Source of the DNA: Leptobrachium leishanense
Lineage: Eukaryota; Chordata; Amphibia; Anura; Megophryidae
NCBI GenBank assembly: GCA_009667805.1
Contig: CM019063.1
Span: 357,092,113 to 357,156,112, forward strand
Direction of reading: 5' to 3'
DNA length: 64,000 bases
Both the position numbers and the translations under genes were made by a program. Shown here piece by piece: positions 10,345 to 22,150 of the stretch; position 1 is the first letter of the stretch; each line of letters starts with the position of its first letter. Under the pieces are notes generated by a model. The model saw only the letters and a program-made list of their open reading frames with translations, was not told the DNA's origin and did no database searches.

Positions 10345-11230
10345 TGTTACGTTCCCCCCTGCCAGGTCCCTTAGTGCTGTGAACTCTTCTCAGCCTTCAT
10401 GGTTTATAGGGTTAATCTGTCTCTCCGCCCCTGGAGTCTCAGCGTCTGACCAGACCTGTGGTCACATGACTTGCACTGCCCTATAAAATGGCAATCAGTG
10501 AAATGGTTCCCTGATCCAGTATAGATCTCCATGGCTGAGTTCCTGATTTCTGTAGTTTGTATCCTGATATCTTGGTTTAAGATTCCTGGCTTGTATTCTG
10601 ACGATTCTTGTGATTACCCCTGGTACCGTGTTTTTGAGCGATATTGGTTCATGACTCCTGGCTTTGTATGCTGACCGTTCTCGCTCTTAATCCCATTTGT
10701 GTTTTGTCTGTGTGGTGTTCTGGTTTATGTTTATACCACACTACAGTCTCTGTCGGTTGTTTATTCTGGTGTGAGACCTATTGCTAGGTATCCTGTTGGT
10801 TTTGCTGGTTGCAGCATAACCTCGAGTTCTAGTTAAGTCCTGCCCTGCTTCCTGCTGAATTCATGTCTGTCCAGTCTTTTTCTAGTTTATGTGTGTTTAT
10901 CTAGTGCAGCAGTTCATAGTTCTGATTATAGAGACCACCTCAAGGCTCTCTTTCTTGTTCCATTTGCTGCTAGATATTGCTTCCTTGTCATTTCTTTTGT
11001 GTACGTTTTCTCGTGTTCACTCCCACCCTGTACTCTGTATAATTAGAAGGCCATCCTAAGGACCTTTTTCCCAGTGCAGGGCTCTCCTCGTTTGTCTTGT
11101 CTGGTTCTGTTTAATCCTGTGTCCAGGGTTCTGCAGTATGAAGAGAGACACATACCCGCCTAAAGGGCTTAATACACTCAGCAGCGAGGACCCCCCCCCC
11201 TTTGGCTCCAGAAGGGGGGCCACCGTAACA
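10345..11230 (+). mobile_element. Solo LTR (Ty3/Gypsy- or ERV-like), 886 bp
   Basis: It starts TGTTACG and ends CGTAACA, a short perfect inverted repeat with TG...CA termini. It is flanked by a perfect 5-bp direct repeat, GGGTA (10340-10344 and 11231-11235). A TATA-like box (CCTATAAAATGG) lies near 10480. No internal retroelement sequence adjoins it, so the element was reduced to a solo LTR by recombination. Confidence 0.88.
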
Positions 11231-11428
11231 GGGTAGAATACAAACTGTATCTGATTACAGATTTCATTTTTTTTTTAAGGAATAATGTGTATTTTGTATA
11301 GGATTTTCTAGCTAAAGGTTTTCAGTTAAAGTGTATGCTCCATAGAATATTCATTGAGAATTTGTGTCTGTAGTTTGTTTCATTCCGTAGTTTGGAAAGA
11401 CCCCAAATTGAGCACCAATTCCTCTATA

Positions 11429-12416
11429 CAGTCAGGTCCAGAAATATTGGGACATCGACACAATTCTAACACCATTGGCTCTATACACCACCACAATATT
11501 GTTGGAATGAAACAAACACAATGTGCTTTAACTGCAGACTGTCAGCTTTAATTTGAGGGTATGTACATCCAACTCAGGTGAACAGTGTAGGACTTACAGC
11601 AGTTTGCAGATGTGCCTCCCACTTGTTAAGGGACCAAAGGTAATGGGACAATTGGCTTCTCAGCTGTTCCATGGCCAGGTGTGTGATATTCCCTCATTAC
11701 AATGTGCAGATAAAAGGCCCAGAGTTCATTTCAAGTGTGCTATTTGCATTTGGAATCTGTATGTATCTGTATCATGTATGGCTGCCAATAGAACTGGTTC
11801 TCTTGTATTTATTGATGATGTGACTGCTGACCAAAAGCAGCAGGATGAATTCTGAAGTTTCGGGCAATATTATCTGCTCACATTCAGACTCTTCACAGTG
11901 CAGATGGACAATGACCCAAAGCATACTGCAAAAGCAACCAAAGAGTTTTTGAAGGGACAGAAGTGGAATGTTATGCAATGGCCAAGTCAATCACCTGACC
12001 TGAATCCCATTGAGCATACATTTCACTTGCTGAAGGGAAAATGCCCCAAGAACAAGCAGGAACTGAAGACAGTTGCAGTAGAGGCCTGGCAGAGCATCAC
12101 CAGGGATGAAACCCAGCGTCTGGTGATGTCTATGCGTTCCGGACTTCAGGCTGTGATTGACTGCAAAGGATTTGCAACCAAGTATCAAGAAGGGAAAGTT
12201 TGCTTTGATTATTCTGTCCCATTACTTTTGGTCCCTTAACATGTGGGAGGCACATCTGCAAACTGCTGGAAGTCCTACACCGTTCACCTGAGTTGGATGT
12301 ACATACCCTCAAATTAAAGCTGACAGTCTGCAGTTAAAGCACATTGTGTTCGTTTCATTCCAACTCCATTGTGGTGGTGTATTGAGTCGATGTTCCAATA
12401 TTTCTGGACCTGACTG
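11429..12416 (+). mobile_element. Tc1/mariner element, internally deleted
   Basis: The inverted termini CAGTCAGGTCCAGAAATATT (left) and AATATTTCTGGACCTGACTG (right) are flanked by TA at both ends (11427-11428 and 12417-12418). Subterminal repeats include AAGTCCTAC and GGGAGGCACATCTGCAAACT. At about 990 bp it is shorter than an autonomous Tc1 of 1.3-1.6 kb, and the N-terminal half of the transposase is missing. Confidence 0.93.
11898..12239 (+). pseudogene. Tc1 transposase, C-terminal fragment
   Basis: An open 113-codon frame carries the second half of a DDE catalytic domain. MDNDPKHTA holds the second Asp, and WPSQSPDLNPIEH holds the Glu of the DD34E triad. The helix-turn-helix DNA-binding domains and the first catalytic Asp are missing. 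The frame ends in the right subterminal repeat, which is normal for the family. As it stands it is a non-autonomous remnant. Confidence 0.9.
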
Positions 12417-12789
12417 TATGCCCAAATGTCTGATACAGCTTTTGTGGAGGGATTTATTGAGCGATGTTAGACACGAATTACGTTTCTCCCGGGGGGGGGG
12501 GGTCACCCTCTCAGATCTATCTGAAATTGGCAGCACAGCCCATCCACAACGGTCCAGAAGCCTGTTATTCTAGACCTGGTAATCCCAAGGGGGGGGGGAA
12601 GAATGGGCTACGATCCTAGCCCAGACACCCCCTTAGCTCAGTGACTCAGCACCCTGCGGGTGTGGGCAGAAGATAACCCGTCTGGCCTTGCTCTCTGCAG
12701 TATATGTTGATCTCAAGACAGCAGTATAACATCCCTCGGAAAACAAAAGCAGAACATTTAAACCTACTTGTAGCATCTTTTAAAGTATG

Positions 12790-13147
12790 ACATACAGGAA
12801 TTCTGCGTTTCAACGTGGAACACCCCACCTCCTTCTCGTTCAGAAAGAGAACCCAAGGATATCGGGCCATTAATAACGCCACAGTGACTTTGTATCCAGT
12901 TGTTCCCAATCCGTACACCTTGCTGGTATTAATCACGAGAAACACACAGTATTACACAATGCTAGATTAAAAAAAAAAAAAAAAAAAGACGGCAGCACCC
13001 GAAGTCAGGATGCTTCACTCTCAACCAAAGTTATACGGCTACAGTATGTTGATGATTTGCTGCTCGCTTCCCCAACGGAAAGAGACTGTCTAGCCACTAC
13101 ACAGCAGTTTCTGCATCTCCGGTGGGAAGCCGTCTACATAGTATCCT
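12790..13147 (+). pseudogene. pol: Endogenous retrovirus class I pol, reverse transcriptase part
   Basis: Plus-strand fragments resemble the palm of a gammaretrovirus-like reverse transcriptase. A block near 12800-12960 contains VVPNPYTLL. A block near 13030-13130 contains LQYVDDLLLAS, the catalytic YVDD motif. An A-rich tract at about 12969-12987 and frameshifts separate them. The fragment stops where a piggyBac MITE inserts at 13148 and continues after it. Protease and Gag were not recognised upstream. The remnant is heavily decayed and not functional. Confidence 0.8.
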
Positions 13148-14325
13148 TTAACCCCTTCCATGCGGAGGGCGCGCTCAGCGCGTCCTGCCGTATGGCCACT
13201 TCGCTGCGGAGGACGTGCTGAGCGCGTCCTCCCTTAGCAGCAGCGATCGGCCGGGATTCCGGCCGATTGCGGTGGCCCCCCGGTGCGGTTTGACATCGAT
13301 GTCAGCCCAACCTGCGGGAACAATAGACGTCATCGCGCATGCGCGATGACGTCTATTTCAAGCACCCCCCCCCTGCCATTACGGGGAAGGTGCCTAAAGG
13401 GGAGGGGGGGAGGTCCTTCAGACCTCTTCCTCCTCCCCATCCATGCGGGCCAGCCATTAAAGGCAGACACCGCTTGGAAGGGCACAGCCTGCCGGCGGCT
13501 GTCTTTAACCCCTAGGGGGCTGGATCGCGATATGGCGCTAAACATGCACCGTATCGCGGTCCCCTCCTGGAACTGGCTGACATCTTGGATGTCGGCCAAG
13601 CTTCCGGGATATCCCCCCTAATGACTGGCGTCATCGCGCACAGCGTGATGGCGCCAGTCCCGCAATTAACCCCTTGCTGCCACCTATGGTGGAGATAGGG
13701 GGTTCATTGGAACCCCATCTCCCGATCCGTGACAGCTAGGGGTTAATGTTTGATATCATTGGAACGGCCAGATCATGGCCTTTTCAATGATACCAAACAC
13801 ATAACCATGTACAGTTTAAAAAAAAATTAAAAATTAAAAATTTAACTTTTTTATTAATGCAGCAATATTGTTCCCATTTCAATTATAATGTGAACAATGA
13901 TGCTGCATTAACTATTTTTTTTTTCTATGGGGGGCGTTTGCCAAAAAACACGTAATTTTCCCCAAAAAAGTAACGATTCCCCGTTTCTAATTTTTTTTTT
14001 TTTTTAACAAGCGCAACCCATAGACAATATAACTGCAAACGCTCGCATGTTAAAATGTGAAAAAAAAACACTTTACATGTTGTAAATTATTGAAAATTCA
14101 AATTTGATTGCATTTTATGTTATAATATACAGACAGGACATAACGTATACATATAATAATGATATATTATGAATCTGCCGAGTCTCCCGGAAAGAACGAT
14201 ATATATAATATGTCTGGGTCAATTAATAAAATGTGACTTCAAATCGCATTTAAACATGATGAGCGAAACTGGTAAAAATGAGCTCAGCACAGAGGTGTGA
14301 AAAGGCTCAGCAGCGAAAGGGTTAA
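13148..14325 (-). mobile_element. piggyBac-type MITE in ERV pol, family 2
   Basis: TTAA stands at both borders (13148-13151 and 14322-14325). The left end is TTAACCCCTTCCATGCGG; the right end, reversed, begins TTAACCCTTTCGCTGCTGAG. The interior includes the family block read on the minus strand as GACCCAGACATATTATATAT. The same block occurs on the plus strand at 22812 and 34990. No transposase is encoded. It splits the retroviral pol. Confidence 0.85.
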
Positions 14326-14431
14326 GAAAAGCACAGATCTGGAGGCCCAGTGTACAGTATCCAGGTTTTCGTTTAACAGGAACCAAGCGTGCAATGGGTC
14401 CTGAACACAAAGAAGCAGTCTGTCGTATCCT
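14326..14431 (+). pseudogene. pol: ERV pol fragment between two insertions
   Basis: This 106-bp stretch lies between the MITE and a solo LTR. It corresponds to the end of the RT palm/thumb region by order. It is too short and decayed to identify alone; the call rests on its position between recognisable pol blocks that share strand and order. Confidence 0.55.
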
Positions 14432-15232
14432 TGTCACGGTCCACCTGGGGTACCTTTTCCAGCCCTGGAGTTCCAGCTGAGGCTCATCTGTGATTAAGCC
14501 TCCTTTAAATGGCAGAGAGACCCAGCTAGCAGTGGTTCTGCAATGTTCTCCCTGACTGAGGTCACTTGGATGTGTGCAGACCTGCTCTTCATGAACCAGT
14601 TTATCTTGTTGCTGTACAGTATATCCAGCGTATCGTATTCCAGTGTATCCATTACCAATCTCACTACCTTGTTATTCCTGGAGAAATCTCCTTCAGTTCC
14701 TGGGACTTTCAGCGATTTTCACCAGCGCTTTATCTATGGTCTGTGGTCAAGACCTCCAGGTCACTGCTCAAGTGGGTACTCCCAACCGTGTAGCCCACTA
14801 TCCCCTGTGTCTGGAGACCTACCTGTGGATTTACAGCTGTTCACCACCATCTATCAACCAGTGATAAAGCTACCTCTGTCAGCTGTCCAGTGTTATTCCT
14901 AGTGGACCCTGTCTGCAGTCTGGGACTGCATAGCCCACTATCCTGACTCTCCTTCCAAGACCTCTTCCTGGACTGTATATACTGTGTGCCGAACCCTTGC
15001 TTAGGAATACCTCACCTCACAGCCAGTCATCAGCCACGACCCCTTGTTATGGACTATAACCACTTCTTTGCCTATGCGTTCCAGAAGTGCATTTCCCTGT
15101 TCTTTCCATTGCCTGCTGTCCAGGCCCATTTATGTTCAATTTTAAAGTTCTCTTCATTGCTTGATTCCTGTCTGGCCTCCCCTGTGTCGCCACCTGCTGG
15201 GCTCATACCTGAACCGCACACGCCACGTGACA
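14432..15232 (+). mobile_element. Solo LTR in ERV pol, 801 bp
   Basis: It starts TGTCACGG and ends CACGTGACA, again TG...CA with a short inverted repeat. The flanking 5-mers are ATCCT (left) and ATCCC (right), one mismatch apart. Pol coding sequence resumes immediately on the right. It resembles the 10345 LTR in length but not in sequence. Confidence 0.75.
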
Positions 15233-16306
15233 ATCCCACAGCCAAAGACACGCCGCCAAGTTCGTGAGTTCTTGGGAGCAGCAGGATTCTGCCGACTGTG
15301 GATCCCCCAACTTCGCCATGATTGCTAAACCTCTACCAAGCTACAAAGGGGGGAGAGAAAGATCCCTTCCAGTGGGAAGAAGAACTGACAAGTTCCTTTC
15401 TCCAGCTAAAGAGTCTATCGATGGTGGCCCCAGCCTTGGGCCTACCTGTCCACAGCAAGCCTTTCTACCTGTATGTGCATGAACAGAACCAAACAGCCGC
15501 TGGAGTACTAGTCCAGTACCTGGGGTCTTGGCAAAGACCTGTGGCCTACCTGTCAAAACAACTGGACACAGTCGACTGCGGCCTACCACCCTGTCTCAGA
15601 GCTGTAGTGGCCACAGCCCTGTTGGTTGCTGAAGCTGACAAGCTTACCCTAGGCTAAGAAATTTCGTGTGAGTGCCCCATGCAGTCCAAACCCTCCTGGA
15701 CTACAATGGAAACTACTGCTTCAGCAACAGTCAAATGACTACGTACCAAGCAATGCTGTGTGAAAACCCAAGAGTTCATCTGGAGCTCATCTCTACCCTG
15801 AACCCAGCTACCCTGATACCAGAACCATCAGAGGATTAGCAGCATGAGTGTCTCCAAGTTTTGGATGAAGTCTTCAGCAGCAGACCTGATCTGAAAGATA
15901 TATACCCCTAGACAAATACGACATGCAACTGTTTACCGATGGAAGCCGCTCAGTGCAAAACGTGAAGAGATATGCTGGATATGAAATAGTCTCACTCGCT
16001 GTAATTCTGGAAGCAGGAGTTCTGGCTCCAGGAACATCTGCCCAATTGGCAGAAATCTTTGCCCTTATCCGACGCCTGGAATTAGCCAAAGACAAGAGGG
16101 TGAATATATACACGGATTCCAAGTTCGTTCATGACTCTCCACGTGCATGGAGCCCTCTACAAGGAACACAGCCTACTGACATCAGCAGGCAAACAAGTAA
16201 AGTACGCCCAAGAAATATTTCAGCTCTTGGATGCCGTCTGGAAACCAAAGGCCATCAGCATTGTTCACTGCAGAGGACACCAGAAAGGAAAAGAGGAAGT
16301 ATCTAG
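15233..16306 (+). pseudogene. pol: ERV class I pol: RT connection and RNase H
   Basis: Plus-strand blocks continue the pol. The thumb/connection part (15250-15657) has [18 protein letters not shown], then GLPVHSKPFYLYVHEQNQ and RPVAYLSKQLD. The RNase H part (15923-16298) has LFTDGSRSV with the first catalytic Asp, QLAEIFALIRRLEL with the Glu, and NIYTDSKF with another Asp. A GHQKGK motif comes just before the right break. Several frameshifts and stops occur. The pattern is that of gamma/epsilonretrovirus-like endogenous elements. A hAT transposon inserts at 16307 and the pol frame resumes at 21309. Confidence 0.9.
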
Positions 16307-19300
16307 TAGGGATGAGCCGAACACCCCCTGAGTTCGGTTTGAGCCCGAACACGAACTTCCCATTTGTTCGGGTCCGAACCCGAACTCGAACCCAATGCAA
16401 GTCAATGGGGCTGAAAATTCGGTTTTTAGAGTGCCCTCCAAGAGGGCATATATGCTACATATTTGCCATAAAAGGTGTATGGGGGTCCGGGTAGTGCCCT
16501 GGGGGACAGGAAATAAGGACAAAAGTAAAAAATAAACTTTTTTAAAGGGACCGTGAGTTTTCCATGAAATAAGGGTTAAAAATAAAAACAAAAAATTCCT
16601 TCAAATATTGTGCCTAGGAGGTCCCCATAACCTGCCCGTGAAGTGGCGGATTTCTAGGATGTATAGAAACCCTTAAAAACAAAAAAATGACGTTTCATAT
16701 GACGGTAAATGCTTTTCCTTTAATCTATCCATAACTGCTTGGGGCGGCAGTCTGTATGAAAAGAGACATTTTTGTACACGCAGAAAAAGTTTACTGATTA
16801 TTATTTTTTATTTTTTTGCTAAATTATTGTGAAATATATGCAGGCTTTGGATGAAAGTAACAATAGGTGCTTTAAAATTGGTCCTTTAGCATACCCAACA
16901 GTGCCGTCACACCGTAACCCCTTTGCGGATATGAATCTGATACAGGCGTCCGTGGCAGTGCACCCAAATATTGTGCTTTTGGTGCCAGGCCTGCAAGTAC
17001 TATCATACAGTAACCCCTCTGTGGTATTGTGGAAGAATGCAGGGGTGGACCATATGGTCCTATATTGAAAAGTTTTTGATCTGGTAATGGGCGTCAGTGC
17101 ACCCAGATATTGTGCCTTTAATGCCAGGCCAGCAAGTATCATCATACAGTAACCCCACTGTGGTATTGTGGAAGAGTGCAGGGTTGGACCCTGCGGTTCA
17201 AAAAATTCAAATGATAAAAATCTGGCAAGGGCGTCAGTGCAGCCAAATATTGTGCCTTCACACCGTAACCCTTTTGTGGTATTGTGGAAGAGTGTAGTGC
17301 TGGAGGTTTTGTGAATGCAGAAGAGGACATCCCCGATCTATTCCATTACTTCAGCATCAGGGGATTGATAGCTGCTGATCCAGGACTGATTCATTTTTAT
17401 AAACGTCAGCCAGTCTACAGAGTCTGTGGACAGACGCACTCTTTTGTCTGACAAAACCTCCAGCGGCACTGAATGTCCTTTCGGAAAGCACGCTAGATGA
17501 AGGGCAACCTAGTAGCTGCATAGCATATTGGCTAAATTCTGGCCAGTGATCCAATCTCCATACCCAGTAAGCCAGTGGATCATCTGCTGGAAAGGTATCC
17601 AGGTCTGCCCTTGCCCCTAGGTAGTCCTGCACCATATGATGAAGACGCTGGCAATGGGTGCCTACATTTGACGTCCCTGGGCGTCGGACTAAAAATTTTT
17701 TAAAAAGCATCAGTCAAGCGGCCCTGGCCTTCACCACTATTCCTCTGATCACCCGCAGCCTCAGAAGCACGTGTGTCAGCACTTGGTAATCTACCAGTGC
17801 CTGGAAAGGTGTTACACAAGTGTCGCTTTAGAGCGTCCTCAAGTTTTTTCATCCTGTGCTCCCTCTGTGCGGGCAGGATGAGCTCTGCAACTTTCCCCTT
17901 GTATCGTGGATCAAGAAGGGTTGCCTACCAGTAATGATCCCTTTCCTTGATAGCACGAATCCTGGGGTCCTTTAGCAGGCTTTGCATCATTAGGGAGCCC
18001 ATGCAGAGTAGGTTGGAGGTGGCATTAGCTTCCTAGTCTTCCTGGTCAATGAGGATGACCATATCGTGCACTTCCTCCTCCCAGCCAAGCACTAGCCCTT
18101 GTTTCTGGGCACCCAAAACCCTCCCTTGAGGAATCCCCACCTTCAATGCCCCACTACTTAAATATTCCTCATCCTCCTCCTGTCTGATCTGAGTAGGACC
18201 CGCTGGAATGCTGTCTGCGGATAGACTGGGGCCTTGAGAGCTAGGGAAGGCCTCCTCTTCCTCCCGCTGCTCTGCCTCTAGAGCCACATCTATAATTCCC
18301 CCGCAGAGTGTGCTCCAGCAGGAACACTAAAGGAATTGTGTCACTGATGCATGCACTGTCCCTGCTCACCATCCTCGTTGCCTCCTCAAATGGTGACAGT
18401 ACAGTGCCTGCATCCTTGATCATCAGCCACTGCGGGGGGGGGGGGGGAAACAAGTTGACCTGAACCTGTCCTTGTGCCATACTCCCACAGGTACTCGTTG
18501 ATGGCCCTCTGCTGCTTGTGCAGACGCTGCAGTATTGCTAATGTCGAGTTCCACCTGGTGGGCATGTCACAGATCAGACTGTTTGTGGGAAGGTGGAATT
18601 CTCTTTGAATTTCTGCCAGGCGAACACATGCTGGGAATGACCATCTGAAGTGGCTGCAGACTTTTCTGGCCTGGCTGAGAAGCTCTGCCAGCCCAGGGTA
18701 CTTGGTTAGGAAACGCTGTACCACTAGATTTAGACCGTGTGCTAGGCATGGTACATGCGTCAATTTACCCTTGCGTAGGGCAGAGAGAAGGTTGCTGCCA
18801 TTATCACAGACGATCATTCCCACCTGAAGCTGGCGTGGTGTTAACCATCTCTGCACCTGCCCCTGCAGAGCTGACAGAATTTCTGGCCCGGTGTGGGCTC
18901 CTGTCCCCTAAACAAACCAGCTCAAGCACAGTATGGCTTCTTTTTGCTTGAGCCATTGCGTAGACCCTGTCTGGCGTCGGTTTAACTGCCACTTCGCCAG
19001 AGACAGAAAAGGAGGAGGAGGGAGAGGTGGTGGTGGAGCAGACAGACCTCATACCTCATACAAGCAGCTTTCTGGAGGCGTGGTGGATGAACACGCTCCA
19101 GCACAGAGCCCCGTCTTGGATCCCTCCCAGCTGCAATCAGAGTTACCCAGTGTGCCATGAAGGAAATGTAACGACCCTGTCCATGCTTGCTGGACCAGAT
19201 CTCTAAAGTCACATGCTCCTTGCTGCTGACTGCCTTTCCCAATGACTCCATAACATTGTCTTCCACGTGCTGGAATGGCCTTGCATGAAAAGTAATGGAG

Positions 19301-21300
19301 TTTTGGAACCTGCCACTGTGGTACAGCACATTCAGCAAATTCACGGAAGGGAGCAGAGTCCACCAGCTGGAAAGGCAGCAGCTGGAATGTGAGTAATTTT
19401 GCTAAATTGGCATTAGGCGCTGTGCTTGGGGATGGTTGGGACTATATTTTTTCTTATGTTGCAGCATCTGTGGCAACGTAATCTGACTGCGTAAATCTTC
19501 AGCTGATGGGATACTGTCACATTGTGAGGAAGGAGCTGGTACATCCATTACTGTAGCATCATCCCTGTCAGTGGAGGTTGTAGGCAATAACATGGCAGGA
19601 CATATAGTGGGGGTAGAGACAGATGAGGAGGAGGACCTACGCAAAGTTTTGCGCCAACGGGATGTGTGGCAGGAGGTCATATGGCGCCTCAAGCACGTGG
19701 TACCCAAGTGTCCGGTGTCTTTCCCACGCTTAAGCCTCATCTGACATAGATTACAAATAGCAACGGTGGGGTCTGCTGCACATTTCTTAAAGAACTCCCA
19801 GCAGACAGCAAAGTTCCTGCGTGTGTGCTTTGAGACAACAGCGCTCTGCACCGGAGCAGCTCTGACATCTGATGCCTTGGACTGGCTAATGCTTAGGTTG
19901 GTCATAGAGGATGCTGTGCCTCGTGTTTGCTGTGCCTCCTCCTCCTCCCCCTCCTCCTCAATTGATTCCTCTGTTCGATCTGGCACCCAGGTGGAGTCAG
20001 TGACCTCATCATCAATGTCATCTTCACCCCCTATCTCCTCGTCACTGGAGCCAACTTGGCAGTATGCTGCAGCTGCTGGGGCAGCATGAGTGCCAGTTAT
20101 TTGTGTGTCATCACTGTCACCCCCTTCCTCTAGGTTGAGAATACTCCCTTCCTCAACCTCAGCGATTGCATCCGAGCACTGTAGTTGCTGCGCATCCTCA
20201 AGCAGCATGTCACTGTCATTGTAGTCAAACAATTCAGCTGACTTCTCCGTGTGTGATAGCGAGGCTACGGCAGGAGTAGCTGTGGACATGGAGGCTGCAT
20301 TAGATGCTTTGGCAGCTGAGGTGGACTGTAAAGCACTACAAGCCTGGCTGGCAGAGGACTCGGAGGATGAGGATGGCCTGGTTAGCCAATCCACCAAATC
20401 CTCGTATGTTACTGCTGCTTAAGAAGATGGCCAGCACCAGTTAGAAAGGACAAGCGTGCCCCTGCAGAGGATGCACCACGACCAGAGGCACAGCCGCCCG
20501 ACACAGGGGCTGCTTGCCCTCTTATCTGTGTCTGGGAGCGTCTGCCTGTCCTTTTTGTTCTTTCAGACATGGTGAGTGATATATAGATTAATATATACAG
20601 AACTCTGATTCAACTCTGATATAAAGATTTCCAGAACTCTGGTATAACTCAGACACCCTGATAACTGGAAGCCAGTGACAAGACAGATTACAATTCCCTC
20701 CTATAAATCAGTGAGAACACATGGATTATAACAATTCCCAAATATTTTGTAGAAATTTGTAACCCCAAAATACTTGCTGGCAGTGACAAGACACAGAGGA
20801 TCCCCTCAATTCCCAAATGTTTTGTAGAAATTAGTGACCTCCAAAATACTGCGTGGTACGGGCTGTGTGACAAGACACAGATCACCTAAATTCCCAGATA
20901 TTTGGTAGAAATGAGACCCCCCCCCCAGTAGTGTGGCAGACCGGCAGTAAGAACACACAACAGCAATCTCCTATGAAATCTCCTCTCAAATGTGTGCAGA
21001 AGCGCTGCGTGGAAACCTTATATAGTGTGCTGTGGGACTTAGCTCTGTGAGCCCATGGTTGGGCAAAATTTGCCCAATCAGGACTCTGAGCCATGATTGG
21101 CATACTGTTGAACCTGTCTTGCACCAGACCTGTGGTCAGGTGCAAGGCTGCAGCCAATTACGAGCTTCAGGCCAGTGGGAAAGTGCATTGTGGTCCATTG
21201 TGGGCAAACCTGCGCCAAACACCCGGAAATGTTCGGAGTTCGCGAACCGAAAAAACAGGCTAAGTTCGGTCCGAACTCCAAACCGAACAGCTCATCCCTA
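16307..21300 (-). mobile_element. hAT transposon copy B (ZBED-type), near full length
   Basis: The termini TAGGGATGAGCCGAACACCC and CGAACAGCTCATCCCTA match copy A. The 8-bp flanks are GTATCTAG (16299-16306) and GTACCTAG (21301-21308), one mismatch. At about 5.0 kb it is the longer copy and keeps the BED zinc-finger region. It lies inside the RNase H region of the retroviral pol, so it is younger than the retrovirus. Confidence 0.93.
17387..20570 (-). pseudogene. hAT transposase with BED zinc finger (copy B), broken
   Basis: Minus-strand blocks in domain order. At 19402-20397 there is a 331-codon open stretch with acidic and Ser-rich N-terminus and a BED finger near codons 200-245 (AVCWEFFKKC, CNLCQMRLKRG and HLGTTCLRRHMTSCH, giving CxxC...HxxxxH). 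At 18982-19344 the RNase H-like core begins. At 18386-18856 come VCDNGSNLLSALRKGK and CDMPTRWNSTLA. At 17357-17710 lies the dimerisation motif LGCPSSSVLSERTFSAAGG. The blocks lie in different frames, so the gene is inactive, but every domain of a ZBED-like hAT transposase is represented. Confidence 0.9.
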
Positions 21301-21308
21301 GTACCTAG

Positions 21309-21430
21309 AGGCAACTGAAAGCTGACCAGGCCGCAAAAGAAGCAGCTAGAAGGACTCCAGATCTGTTCCCTGATCCCAACATATCTCATCCCACTGGCAC
21401 TGCCTTTTCTTCCCTGGCCCAATCTAAATC
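21309..21430 (+). pseudogene. pol: ERV pol: end of RNase H, continuing into linker
   Basis: To the right of the hAT insertion the retroviral frame resumes. ADQAAKEAARRTPDLF (from 21321) is the conserved C-terminal RNase H segment that follows the GHQ motif on the other side of the insertion. The frame then runs without a stop to 21578. Integrase would normally follow here, and none is seen; an OGFR-like domain follows instead. One stop and a one-base shift lie between 21301 and 21321. Confidence 0.85.
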
Positions 21431-22150
21431 CTGGCAGGAAAACACCCAGGGAAGAACCCTCACTGAAGAGAAACAGATTCCTGGGATGAAGAAGAGGATA
21501 AAGAATGGCAGCAACAGAAGACCAACAGCTATCAAAAGGAACAGCAAATGTCAAATTGCCAAAGGTCTGAAAAGATATTGAGACAATTATCCAGACCTCC
21601 CTGAAGTCCTCACTCATCTGACCAGTATTCCACCTGACATGCCAAATAAGGAATTCTACCTGAACAAACGGCGGTTTAAACCAAATGGTGAATTCAGTGA
21701 AGTAATCCTCAAGCAGTGGCAAGATAGCTACGAAATACTGGAATACAACCATTACTATATCCATTGGTTATTCCCCCTTCAAGAGCAAGGACGGAATGAA
21801 TGGGCCAAGACGCTGACGAAGCCTGAGCTAAAGAAATCATCAAAGTCTCCTTGAGGCCTACAAGCTAATGCTGAAATTCTATAACATTACTGTAACAAGA
21901 GAAGATAACGGGGAAGTAAAACGAGAAATTTGAAAACCTGAATTCCAACAGTCACAACAACCTACGGATTACCCGGATTCTGAAGTGTCTGAGAGAACTA
22001 GGAGCCGAGATATACCAGGCCCCTATGGTGAAATTCTTCCTGATAGAAACACTGGTTTAAACACGTCTGCTGAACGTAAAGGATAGCGTCCTGAACTACT
22101 TCATGTTTACCATAAGGAACAGACCAGAACGGTGAGACCTTGTATATTAA
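21430..22150 (+). pseudogene. OGFR-like N-terminal domain, decayed, fused in frame to ERV pol
   Basis: From about 21560 the translation matches the conserved N-terminal domain of opioid growth factor receptors. It has DNYPDLPEVL, FYLNKRRFKPNGEF, LEYNHYYIHWLFPLQEQG, then after frameshifts SHNNLRITRILKCLRELGAE, YQAPMVKFFLIETLV and a final NYFMFTIRNRPER. A TGA at 21579 (likely a decayed CGA) is the first stop. A frameshift near 21830 and others follow. The 86 codons from 21321 to 21578 are open in one frame and join RNase H to this domain. In animals OGFR is a perinuclear receptor for met-enkephalin; nothing shows that role here. Whether this is viral capture of a host gene or a host-derived multigene family is open. 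Confidence 0.75.
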
